This document shows positions 6,391-13,454 of a stretch of 21,319 bases of DNA, in pieces. Both the position numbers and the translations under genes were made by a program. The stretch covers positions 1-21,319 of the forward strand of contig CALIGP010000130.1 of NCBI GenBank assembly GCA_938021455.1, in the 5' to 3' direction. The notes beneath the pieces were generated by a model. That model did no database searches. It saw only the letters and a program-made list of their open reading frames with translations, and was not told where the DNA came from. This DNA comes from an uncultured Lewinella sp. (GTDB lineage Bacteria > Bacteroidota > Bacteroidia > Chitinophagales > Saprospiraceae). The number at the start of each line of letters is the position of its first letter. Position 1 is the first letter of the stretch.

Positions 6391-8052
6391 TCAAAACCCC
6401 TCCGGGTGCACATCATCCCACTTAGAAGCCGACTGATAGGCCGCCGCTACGTTCACCATTTCCTGCTCCCCAAATAGTTTACCGGTGAAAGTGATGCTGG
6501 TGGGTGTCCCCTCCGCGTTCATGCCGCTGGGAACGGAGATACAGGGTTGCCCCGTCAGGTTGGTGATCAGCAGGCTATTTGAGTGCCAACTGGGATTGAC
6601 GTATACATCGATGTTGTTGTCTTCGAAGACTTTGTCCATATCATGCATCAGCTGTCGGCGCAGGCGATTAGCCTGTACGTAAGCAACAGCGGGAACGAAG
6701 TGGGCCGTGCGGAAGGCATTGGGCCAGGCGTTGCGGACCTGCCGCGTCAGCTCATCATCCTTATTGCTGCGGGTGAGGGATTCGAAGGCAGCAGCGGCCT
6801 CGACGTTAAGCACAAATCGAATGTCCGGCTCTTCGGGTAGTTCGATCGGGACAAGCTCATAGCCCAGTCCGCGAAGGGTTTCCAGGGCGACCGAGTCCTG
6901 ATCGTGGAAGGCATAGTCGCGGTCCATCCGAGATTTGTAGTAGCCGATGCGAGTACCTGGCTTAACGTTGCCGGCCGGCCATTCATACTGAAAGCCCGCC
7001 TGGATGGCGTGCGCGTCGCGGGGATCGTAGTTAGCGATGGAGGAGAGCACCAGCCCGGCGTCAGCGGCGGAGCGGGTGATGGGGCCGATCTTATCCATCG
7101 TCCAACTCAGGGCCATGGCGCCGTGACGGGAGACGCGGCCGAAGGTGGGCCGCAGGCCCGTCGTGCCACAAACCGTGCTGGGCGAGACGATGCTCCCCAG
7201 CGTTTCAGTCCCGATGGCGAAGGGGACCAGCCCAGCCGCTACCGCGCTGGCGGAGCCGGCGGAGGAGCCGCTGCTACCGGATTCCGGATTCCAGGGGTTG
7301 CGCGTTTTTTCGCCGTACCAGACGTCGCCCCAGGCCAGAGCGCCCATGCTGAGTTTGGCGACGAGGACGGCGCCCGCTGCGTCGAGTTGCTCGATGACGG
7401 AGGCATCGATGTCGATCGTCTGGTTCTCGTAGGGCTTTGCGCCCCAGGTGGTTTTATAGCCCTTGGCGGCGAGCAGGTCTTTCGCGCCGTAAGGGATGCC
7501 GTGTAACGGGCCGCGGTACTTACCGGCGGCGAGTTCCGCGTCGAGCATATCGGCTTGCTTCAAGGCGCGTTCTTCGGTCAGGGTGATGACGCAGTGGAGG
7601 GTGGGGTCATGCTCTTTGAGGCGTTTGAGGAACAACTCTGTGAGCTGGCGACAGCTGATTTTTCGCTGCTTGATCACGGAGCCCAGTTGCTTGACCGTCA
7701 GCCAGTGCACGGAGTTTTCGGCTTGGCGAACCCGCAATATATCCGGCGCGGACGCAGGTCCAGACACGGTTGGATCAGCAGGGAGTTGCTCCGCCCGCAG
7801 CACGGGGCTAAACACGAGCGCTGGGGACAGCTCGTTGGGGATCTCGGCCTGGCCGAGTTCGATCATCGTTTTACGCTGGTCCTCGAGGCCGGGCAATGCC
7901 TGGTCGATCTCCTCGTCGTCGAGGAAGTCGATGCCCAGCACCTCCGCCGCCGTGGCTACCTGTGCCCGGGTGAGGGCCTCGTTGAGGGTCATGCCGGTAG
8001 CGATGAGGAGGAGGGCGGCGAGGGTAGTGAGTAATCGTTTACGGGTTTTCAT
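6391..8052 (-). CDS. Exported amidase-signature family enzyme
   Basis: Amidase-signature enzymes hydrolyse amides through a Ser-cisSer-Lys triad. Starting at the ATG at 8052 (553 residues) gives a clean signal peptide (MKTRKRLLTTLAALLLIATG); an upstream ATG at 8079 would only add nine residues ahead of it. Motifs are Lys191 in GIPYGAKDLLA, cis-Ser260 in SGSSGSSAGSASAVAAG, and nucleophile Ser287 in ETLGSIVSPS, followed by the family sequence GTTGLRPTFGRVSRHG. About 110 N-terminal residues precede the catalytic domain (LTVKQLGSVIKQRKISCRQLTELFLKR). GatA would be cytosolic and co-occur with GatBC; the signal peptide and lack of partners argue against that. The substrate is unknown, with periplasmic amides or peptides plausible. 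Confidence 0.92.
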   Translation of the reverse strand: MKTRKRLLTTLAALLLIATGMTLNEALTRAQVATAAEVLGIDFLDDEEIDQALPGLEDQRKTMIELGQAEIPNELSPALVFSPVLRAEQLPADPTVSGPASAPDILRVRQAENSVHWLTVKQLGSVIKQRKISCRQLTELFLKRLKEHDPTLHCVITLTEERALKQADMLDAELAAGKYRGPLHGIPYGAKDLLAAKGYKTTWGAKPYENQTIDIDASVIEQLDAAGAVLVAKLSMGALAWGDVWYGEKTRNPWNPESGSSGSSAGSASAVAAGLVPFAIGTETLGSIVSPSTVCGTTGLRPTFGRVSRHGAMALSWTMDKIGPITRSAADAGLVLSSIANYDPRDAHAIQAGFQYEWPAGNVKPGTRIGYYKSRMDRDYAFHDQDSVALETLRGLGYELVPIELPEEPDIRFVLNVEAAAAFESLTRSNKDDELTRQVRNAWPNAFRTAHFVPAVAYVQANRLRRQLMHDMDKVFEDNNIDVYVNPSWHSNSLLITNLTGQPCISVPSGMNAEGTPTSITFTGKLFGEQEMVNVAAAYQSASKWDDVHPEGF

Positions 8053-8230
8053 ATTACAGGCTTTGTAGCATTTTCTCATCGAGTGTATCTTATTACTGGC
8101 GCAGCCGGAATAAGTTCATCCGATGTGTAAAATGCGGTGCTAAATGAGCGAAGTAGGTGCCACAAAATACACATTGGATGTAGGGTGATATCGCTTTTAT
8201 CCTTTTCATGGTATTTACGTTTGATTTTTT

Positions 8231-8238
8231 TAATTTTG
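8231..8238 (+). promoter_or_regulatory. Candidate -7 promoter element
   Basis: TAATTTTG matches the Bacteroidota -7 consensus TAnnTTTG exactly, 52 bases before the ATG at 8291, in a very AT-rich divergent gap (8053-8290). No well-spaced TTTG -33 box is present; the nearest is TTTC at 8204-8207 with a 23-base spacer. It therefore remains a candidate only. Confidence 0.35.
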
Positions 8239-8290
8239 TTAATCTCATGAATACCATTTTACGCCCTTAAATATTAACACTCTCCCTATT

Positions 8291-9223
8291 ATGTTTCGTT
8301 CTTCCCTGTTTTTTATCAGCCTCTTCGTCGGCCTACCTCTATTTGCTCAGCATACGGTCAGTAAAGACGTTGTTGTCAGCGTGAGTAAGTCCGTACGCGA
8401 TCAGGAGACTACCCTTACCTACAGTGCCAATAACAGCACCTCTGGCAAAATGACGGTAGTTCTATCCATCGAGGGCCGGAGTTTTGAAAGGGCTGATGGG
8501 TCCATTCCTGCCGTAAAGGAACTCCTCCCCGGCACTAACCGGATAATCAGCCTCAGCAATGTTTCTGCCTACCCTGCCTATACCTACATGTGGGTAGCGG
8601 GTTGCGTAGATGTTGAGCATGAAGACCTCACTTACCTTTTGCCCCTCGCCCCGGGCAAGACCACCTGGATGGATACACTGAAGAGTATTGGTGAGGTTTT
8701 TCTTGGCAAGGAAAAGTCTCTCGACTTTATATCCTTCTCTTTCAAAGCATCCCCGGGGGATAAAATCTACGCTTCCCGCCGTGGGACCATCATTGAAATG
8801 GAAGACAAATACGAAGCTCCTACCGGAGAGGGGATCAGCTACCAGAGAAAAAACAACTACGTGGTGATCGAGCACGAAGATTGCACCCGTGGTCGGTACG
8901 AACTGTTTGCTAAAGATGGTATTACGGCTGGATTCGGTAAAACAGTGGAAGCCGGAGATGTACTCGGCACCGTTGTTGATGGAAGCGCGTTCACGAATGG
9001 AACTCACCTTAGATTCAGCGTCTACTACACAGATCTAAGCCGCAAGCAACTCATTGAAAAGCAACGGGACCAGGGGAGAACCTACCAACGCCAGTACGTA
9101 CCGGTTGTTTTCAATGGAGCCGAGCAACCCGGAGAAGTGACGAGCAGGCATCCTGAAGAGGTTATCTTTCAGGAGATGCGGAAAAAGGAGATTAAGAAGT
9201 GGAAGAAAGCGCACGGAGGCTAA
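8291..9223 (+). CDS. Exported LytM/M23-like protein lacking metal ligands
   Basis: A 310-residue protein with a signal peptide (residues 1-20, ending PLFAQ). Residues ~145-245 follow the layout of the LytM/M23 peptidase fold: FKASPGDKIYASRRGTIIEME, NNYVVIEHEDCTRGRYELFAKDG, then VEAGDVLGTVVDGSAFTNGTHLRFSVYY. In active M23 enzymes the zinc is held by HxxxD and HxH. Here the first motif is replaced around FISFSF, the Y-x-H-L His is replaced (YELF), and HLHF has become HLRF, leaving only His239. It is therefore probably non-catalytic, like other degenerate LytM proteins that bind or regulate wall enzymes. The N-terminal ~120 residues look like a beta-sandwich. The C-terminal tail is rich in Lys and Glu. 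Confidence 0.75.
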   Translation: MFRSSLFFISLFVGLPLFAQHTVSKDVVVSVSKSVRDQETTLTYSANNSTSGKMTVVLSIEGRSFERADGSIPAVKELLPGTNRIISLSNVSAYPAYTYMWVAGCVDVEHEDLTYLLPLAPGKTTWMDTLKSIGEVFLGKEKSLDFISFSFKASPGDKIYASRRGTIIEMEDKYEAPTGEGISYQRKNNYVVIEHEDCTRGRYELFAKDGITAGFGKTVEAGDVLGTVVDGSAFTNGTHLRFSVYYTDLSRKQLIEKQRDQGRTYQRQYVPVVFNGAEQPGEVTSRHPEEVIFQEMRKKEIKKWKKAHGG

Positions 9224-9245
9224 GCTACATTGCTCTTATAACCTC

Positions 9246-9277
9246 CCCCCATCTTGGGGGCTGGCGCGGAGCGCCAG
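9246..9277. repeat. Tandem hairpins between convergent genes
   Basis: CCCCC (9246-9250) pairs with GGGGG (9256-9260), directly followed by CTGGCGC-GGA-GCGCCAG (9261-9277), a perfect 7-bp stem, then another G-run. It sits between the stop of the M23-like gene (9223) and the stop of the leftward membrane-protein gene (9286). It may end transcription from both sides, although no T-run is seen. It also resembles dispersed C-run/G-run repeats such as the one at 6062. Confidence 0.5.
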
Positions 9278-9285
9278 TTGGGGGC

Positions 9286-10044
9286 TCATTGCACCCGCGT
9301 CCGCGCCCCCATCAGCTTCCGCCCCCACACCAGCACCTGCCCGCCGTAGACGCACAGCCAGAGCAGCAAAATCGTAAAGCTCAGGGCTTGCGCGCCCGCG
9401 TACCAGGCCTGCCCGCGCAGGTCGGCCCAATGGTATTTGTAGGCCAGAAAGTCCGCCCCGGAGAGAATAGCGTAAGCCAGAATAAAAAGTAGACAGCCCT
9501 TCAATAGCTTACGGATATACCACAGCAGACGCGGCAAGCTACGCCGCTTCAATTGCCGTCGCCGTCGCCGTAAATACAGCACACAGAACAGTACGTAAAG
9601 CGGCCAACCCGCCAAAAACAGGGCTTGCTCCAAGCCTCCGTAAAAGGGATTATAGAAGTAGCGTCCCGTCTCGTGCCGGTATTCCGGGAATAGCCAGACG
9701 ACCAGAAAATAGAGCGTTTGCCCAATCGACAAACCAAAGTGTTTCAGGTCAGACCACCGAAATATATACTGCGGATAGAAGCTGATCTTCACGTGAAAAA
9801 AAAGTAGGACCGGCAGCCACAAACTGAAATAAATGGGCCAGAATCGCATGTGCGGATGTGCTTCCAGGCTCCCCGTAAAGTCCCATAAAAAATGCAATTG
9901 GGTTAAGCCCCCCATAATCAGCAGCATCCCATAAATTACGTTTGCTCGACGGTCTCCTGACCGCTTCCGAAAGAACAACCCGCCAATCAGTAGCGCTGCG
10001 CCAATGGCAGCCAACATGATGAGTTTGGGGAGGAGGAGAGGCAT
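9286..10044 (-). CDS. Polytopic membrane protein of unknown function
   Basis: A 252-residue protein with about six or seven hydrophobic segments: residues ~5-25 (LIMLAAIGAALLIGGLFF), ~38-55, ~70-88 (YFSLWLPVLLFFHVKI), ~103-120 (SIGQTLYFLVVWLF), ~140-160 (LFLAGWPLYVLFCVLYL), ~184-203 (CLLFILAYAILSGADFL), and ~218-238 (FTILLLWLCVYGGQVLV). A strongly basic loop (YLRRRRRQLKRRSLPRLL) separates segments five and six. The pattern PHMRFWPIYFSLWLPVLLFFHVK resembles the membrane half of Bacteroidota membrane-bound AraC-type regulators, but the protein ends without an HTH domain. I do not recognise a function. Confidence 0.7.
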   Translation of the reverse strand: MPLLLPKLIMLAAIGAALLIGGLFFRKRSGDRRANVIYGMLLIMGGLTQLHFLWDFTGSLEAHPHMRFWPIYFSLWLPVLLFFHVKISFYPQYIFRWSDLKHFGLSIGQTLYFLVVWLFPEYRHETGRYFYNPFYGGLEQALFLAGWPLYVLFCVLYLRRRRRQLKRRSLPRLLWYIRKLLKGCLLFILAYAILSGADFLAYKYHWADLRGQAWYAGAQALSFTILLLWLCVYGGQVLVWGRKLMGARTRVQ

Positions 10045-10061
10045 GGCGACAAAGCTAGGGT

Positions 10062-10173
10062 AGAAAATTTCGCAAAGCGAATTTTCTTTAGACGCCTTCG
10101 GCTTTTATACGTCACTCCGCTTTCAGTGCCATCCAGTAGACTCTCGGTTTATCTAAAAAGCGCAGCGTCTAAA
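10062..10173. repeat. Hairpin plus spaced inverted repeat
   Basis: AGAAAATTTCGC and GCGAATTTTCT fold back over 10062-10087 with one bulged base and the loop AAA. TTTAGACGC (10087-10095) is the exact reverse complement of GCGTCTAAA (10165-10173), enclosing 69 bases with a small GCC-TTC-GGC hairpin. This is probably a degenerate intergenic element close to the start of the leftward membrane-protein gene. Confidence 0.5.
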
Positions 10174-10209
10174 AACCAGGAGCCCTACCTAAAGTAGCAC
10201 TGAAATACG

Positions 10210-10243
10210 CTTTGTGCACTTTGTGTCTTTGTGTACCTATGTG
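10210..10243 (+). repeat. Second heptamer array (CTTTGTG type)
   Basis: CTTTGTG occurs at 10210-10216, 10219-10225 and 10227-10233, then CTATGTG at 10237-10243, with spacings of 9, 8 and 10 bases. It shares the CTNNGTG form and the plus-strand orientation of the array at 6322-6361, and likewise lies downstream of a leftward gene. Confidence 0.55.
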
Positions 10244-10310
10244 TCCGCAAAAGGAAAGGCCGAAGGCCTACCTGACAGAAAGATTTGGCCTGAAAGCACA
10301 AAACGAGCCC

Positions 10311-10344
10311 AAAAAAAAGTGCCCGTACGCTAGCACGGACACTT
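10311..10344 (-). terminator. Rho-independent terminator of the CotH-like gene
   Basis: AAGTG(C)CCGT (10317-10326) pairs with ACGG(A)CACTT (10335-10344) with one C-A mismatch and an 8-nt loop. The A-run at 10311-10318 gives a U-run on leftward RNA. It lies 26 bases past the stop at 10371. Confidence 0.8.
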
Positions 10345-10370
10345 CTGGTCAATAAGGGGATAACTTTAAA

Positions 10371-11375
10371 TTACTTACTGGCAACTTCCAGTTTGCCCTG
10401 CTTAAGGTCTTTGTAAAAACCTTTCAGGTACTTGGTAATTTCCTTTTTGCTATCAGCACTAAGGCCATCAAAGGAGGCCACCTGGTTTAAAAGGGTGTCT
10501 TTCAGGGAGGTAAACGTTTCAGTGGTTTCGGTGAAGTCGGGAGCGGTGTCATATTCCCAGATCAGGCTGCGGTCAGTAGTTTGGTTTTCGCCCAGGTGGC
10601 TGAAGCCAGTAGCATAGGTGGCGTTTACGATGCCGCTAAAGTCAAAATCATAAGGAATGGCGGTGTAAGTACCATTGGTGTTCTGCATCAGCTTCATGTT
10701 GCGAACCATCCGGTTGGAGTAATCGCTGTTACCGATCATGTACTGGAAAAGGGCCAGCTCTTCAGCGTTTTCGATTTTGTCGGCGCCGAGTGCGTAACAT
10801 TCTTTACAACTCTTGGTGTCCATACGGCCTTTCAGTTCGTCGGTATCTTCAATCAGGATACCGTAGCTGGTGGTCGTGCTACCGTTTACGGTATTAACGT
10901 AGGTGATAGTAAGCAGCTGCGTGCGGAAGCTAGCTTCAGGGTTGATGGTGTTGTATAGCTCGTAAGCCAACTGTTCGCGGAGGATTGCATCCTGTCCGCT
11001 TTCGCCTTCAGTGCAGTGAGTAACCAGTTTGAAGTCGTTATGAGTGTTAAGGCCGGCATTACGGAGGCCCTCTTTAGCAAACTTCAGCTTCAGGGGAGGC
11101 ATCGTGCAGGTACGGCGACGGAACTTACCGCGAACGGCTACTTCCAGGTCCAGGGTCTCACCGTTGGCGATAACGCTGGCAGGAAGGAAACCTTCTTTCT
11201 TACGGTATACTTCAAGGCTATCGAAGTTAACATGAAGTTCAATTTCAGTAGCGAAATCGTTATTCCATGCGTCGAAGAGGCTGTTACCAGCCTTAGCCTC
11301 GCCGCTACCGTTTCCGGCAAACACAGCGCAGCTAAGCAAGAGGCTGTAAACGATGGTAAGGATAAAGCGGGTCAT
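10371..11375 (-). CDS. Exported CotH-like (atypical kinase fold) protein
   Basis: The ATG at 11375 gives a 334-residue protein with a signal peptide (MTRFILTIVYSLLLSCAVFA); the frame stays open 91 codons further upstream, but that part looks non-coding. The body follows the CotH pattern: an RGKFRRR...PPLKLKF strand (82-99), DFKLVTHC...DAILREQLAYELYN (114-142), FRTQLLTITYVN...YGILIEDTDELKGR (150-184), a catalytic-loop-like GNSDYSNR (215-222), and a metal-site-like IPYDFDFSG (240-248, Asp243 and Asp245). CotH proteins are known atypical protein kinases of spore coats, and exported homologues occur widely in bacteria. Whether this one phosphorylates anything is unknown. Cysteines at 90, 121, 190 and 193 could form disulfides. 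A promoter candidate lies at 11474-11505. Confidence 0.78.
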   Translation of the reverse strand: MTRFILTIVYSLLLSCAVFAGNGSGEAKAGNSLFDAWNNDFATEIELHVNFDSLEVYRKKEGFLPASVIANGETLDLEVAVRGKFRRRTCTMPPLKLKFAKEGLRNAGLNTHNDFKLVTHCTEGESGQDAILREQLAYELYNTINPEASFRTQLLTITYVNTVNGSTTTSYGILIEDTDELKGRMDTKSCKECYALGADKIENAEELALFQYMIGNSDYSNRMVRNMKLMQNTNGTYTAIPYDFDFSGIVNATYATGFSHLGENQTTDRSLIWEYDTAPDFTETTETFTSLKDTLLNQVASFDGLSADSKKEITKYLKGFYKDLKQGKLEVASK

Positions 11376-11473
11376 GATTGGGTAATTATATGGGTCTGTA
11401 TTAAGAGACTCTGTTTTTGTTAAATGGTTGCACGCTGTTAATGAAGTTGTTATGCTTCCCGTGCTTGATGATA

Positions 11474-11505
11474 CAAATATGGGGGCAGATGCCACCGCCG
11501 GCAAA
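11474..11505 (-). promoter_or_regulatory. Candidate Bacteroidota promoter for CotH-like gene
   Basis: Read on the minus strand, TTTG (11505-11502) is followed after 20 bases by CATATTTG (11481-11474). This matches TTTG-N20-TAnnTTTG with one mismatch. The leader to the ATG at 11375 would be about 90 nt. Confidence 0.45.
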
Positions 11506-11900
11506 TTTGTTCGTTCGCTCCTTGTTTTTGATCGACGAACGAAGGAAAAAGTCGATAAACGGCCGTTACTTTCGGCTAAAGTGTTCGTCTCAGGGTGCTT
11601 TTCGTTCTTCATGGCGCTGACGCAGGTGCGAGGTTGGGTGTAGGGCAATGTTGCTTGACTAGAGTAGTACTAAGACCGTGCCAGCCGTAATTATTACTGA
11701 CTATCAGCGCTTTATGGTTTATTTAAGTTTATACCTGTTCATTTTCGAACGCCGGGTGTACGATATTTTGCTGCTCCTTAGACGGAATTGGGGTCTTTGA
11801 CGCTACCCAAAAGGGCGATTTTTCCTCACTGTAGGGTACTTTACGGCTACTTAGTCCTTTGAAATTCTCCTAAAAGTCTAGATTTCTACCGCCAACTAAG

Positions 11901-12002
11901 GTGAATTAAGAGCTAGCCAAGCGATAATCTCACCCTTCGGTGCGCACCTCGGCTCCGTTTCACTGCGCTCGGGGCATTCATCGAATTTAGCTCCTGATTC
12001 AC
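11901..12002. mobile_element. Short MITE-like element with 15-bp terminal inverted repeats
   Basis: GTGAATTAAGAGCTA (11901-11915) and TAGCTCCTGATTCAC (11988-12002) are inverted copies matching at 13 of 15 positions. The interior contains the perfect palindrome GGTGCGCACC (11939-11948) and a GC-rich core with CGGCTCCG and CTGCGCTCGG. There is no room for a transposase and no clear target duplication. It ends 24 bases before the GntP start codon, so it may affect expression of that gene. Confidence 0.45.
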
Positions 12003-12025
12003 ATTGCTAATCTACCACACCAAAT

Positions 12026-13345
12026 ATGCTCACCGGCCTTCCCCTCCTTCTTGCTATTGCTGCTGCCGTCCTCTTCCTCATCCTGAGTAGTAGTTGGCTG
12101 AAGTGGCACCCCTTTTTCGGCTTGTTGCTGGCGGCCACGGGGCTTGGGCTCGTCATTGGTCTGGATTTACCAAAAGTGATCACCCTACTAAAAGACGGAT
12201 TCGGGGGGCTCATCGGCTCCGTTGGCCTGTTGATTGTTCTGGGCAGTATCATTGGGGTGGCGCTGGAGCGTTCGGGAGCTGCACGACAGATTGCCGATTT
12301 GCTCATCGGCGGCGGTGGCAACATCGGCCTCCGCCTCGTCGTGTTAGGCGCAGTAATCTCAATTCCTGTTTTCTGCGACAGCGGGTTCATCATTCTGGCG
12401 GGTCTGCTGCCCGCCCTCGCGCTACGGGCCGGTGGCAAGGTAGCTCCGCTGGCGCTCAGTTTAGCGGGCGGTTTATACCTCACGCACACGCTCATCCCGC
12501 CAACCCCGGGTCCACTGGCCGCTGCGGCCAATCTCGGTGCGGATGAATTTATTGGCACCATCATGTTACTCGGAGCGATCGTCAGTCTACCGGTCATCTT
12601 CGTTACCTGGAAGGCAGCGGGCTGGTTCGGGGATAAAATCAAAGCCCTCCCACCTACTTCTCCGGAAGAGAATAATACCGTCTTGCCGTCTCTTCTTAAG
12701 AGTTTACTACCCCTCCTCCTCCCCATTGTATTGATCGCTCTCGGCTCTATCTTAAAGCTGGCTACCGACGAGCAGGGAGTCGTGACCTATATACTATGGT
12801 TGTGCGACCCGACGGTAGCATTGGCCCTCGGCTGCATTCCGGCTTTATTGCTCCCCTCCGTCGTCAGCAAAACGGATTGGATCGGAGACGGGCTCGGGCT
12901 CGCCGGTCCTATTCTTATCATAACCGGCCTGGGCGGCGCCTTCGGCGCCGTGCTAAAGGCCTCCTCGCTGGCCAGCGATGTCGCCAACTGGGTAGGTAAC
13001 GAACCGCTCTCCGGCACTACCCTACTCTGTCTTGGCTGGGCCGTGGCGGCTTTGATGAAGTCTGCCCAGGGTAGCAGCACCGGTGCATTAGTAATCAGCT
13101 CTGGCATCATCGCGCCACTGCTTCCGCTGGCGGGTTTTGAATCCGCCAGCGACCTGGCCTTGATGACGCTCGCCATTGGTGGCGGTGCCATGACGGTCAG
13201 CCACGCCAACGATTCTTACTTCTGGGTGGTGACCCGCTTTTCGGGTATCGAGGTAGCGGATGCTTACCGGAGTTATACGCCATTGACAGCAGTGATGGGA
13301 ATTACTGTGCTGGCCACTGTGTTGGTTATTTCGGTGATAGTGTAG
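12026..13345 (+). CDS. GntP-family permease (gluconate/hydroxy-acid:H+ symporter)
   Basis: A 439-residue inner-membrane transporter with about 12 hydrophobic segments across its whole length. The GntP signature is clear: GSVGLLIVLGSIIGVALERSGAARQIAD, then ISIPVFCDSGFIILAGLLPALA, and GGLYLTHTLIPPTPGPLAAAANLGAD. Later come LGWAVAALMKSAQGSSTGALVISSGII and GGGAMTVSHANDSYFWVVTRFSGIEVADAYRSYT, all typical of the family. Family members import gluconate, glycerate or other sugar acids with protons. No kinase or dehydrogenase neighbour identifies the substrate here. Length is normal (about 440), and the start is supported by the immediate first membrane segment. A MITE-like element lies just upstream. 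Confidence 0.93.
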   Translation: MLTGLPLLLAIAAAVLFLILSSSWLKWHPFFGLLLAATGLGLVIGLDLPKVITLLKDGFGGLIGSVGLLIVLGSIIGVALERSGAARQIADLLIGGGGNIGLRLVVLGAVISIPVFCDSGFIILAGLLPALALRAGGKVAPLALSLAGGLYLTHTLIPPTPGPLAAAANLGADEFIGTIMLLGAIVSLPVIFVTWKAAGWFGDKIKALPPTSPEENNTVLPSLLKSLLPLLLPIVLIALGSILKLATDEQGVVTYILWLCDPTVALALGCIPALLLPSVVSKTDWIGDGLGLAGPILIITGLGGAFGAVLKASSLASDVANWVGNEPLSGTTLLCLGWAVAALMKSAQGSSTGALVISSGIIAPLLPLAGFESASDLALMTLAIGGGAMTVSHANDSYFWVVTRFSGIEVADAYRSYTPLTAVMGITVLATVLVISVIV

Positions 13346-13373
13346 GGTGTTCTGGAGCATTAAGGCTACAGAA

Positions 13374-13405
13374 TCTGCCCCAGGCTACATCCTGCTGTAT
13401 CTTTA
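13374..13405 (+). promoter_or_regulatory. Candidate promoter for the sheath-like lipoprotein gene
   Basis: TCTG (13374-13377), exactly 20 bases, then TATCTTTA (13398-13405) match TTTG-N20-TAnnTTTG with one mismatch in each box. The leader to the ATG at 13455 would be about 40-45 nt. It suggests that the sheath gene is transcribed separately from the GntP gene 109 bp upstream. Confidence 0.4.
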
Positions 13406-13454
13406 GAGCATATCCTTAATGTGATACCCAGTTACAGTTACCCATACCATCACT

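Larger units (their letters stand above)
10045..10370. other. Intergenic gap with dyads, heptamer array and terminator
   Basis: Between the membrane-protein start and the CotH-like stop, both on the minus strand. I see no gene. It holds a hairpin at 10062-10087, a longer-range inverted repeat (10087-10173), the CTTTGTG array (10210-10243) and the terminator of the CotH-like gene (10311-10344). Confidence 0.55.
11376..12025. other. 650-bp divergent intergenic region
   Basis: Between the divergent CotH-like and GntP genes. No frame with coding character was seen; the long frames at 11376-11648 on either strand have no recognisable protein features. It holds a promoter candidate for the CotH-like gene (11474-11505) and a MITE-like element next to the GntP start (11901-12002). 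The middle part (about 11650-11900) is AT-rich with no feature I can name. Confidence 0.5.

Noticed and set aside
6904..7506. 200-codon plus-strand frame opposite the amidase
   Set aside because: It is the antisense shadow of the conserved amidase core, Gly/Arg-rich and without a recognisable motif.
8053..8079. Upstream ATG (8079) for the amidase
   Set aside because: It would put nine residues, including cysteines, ahead of a good signal peptide. The second ATG at 8052 fits export better.
11376..11648. 91-codon upstream extension of the CotH-like frame
   Set aside because: The extension has no protein character, while the ATG at 11375 is followed at once by a signal peptide. A promoter candidate also lies inside the extension.
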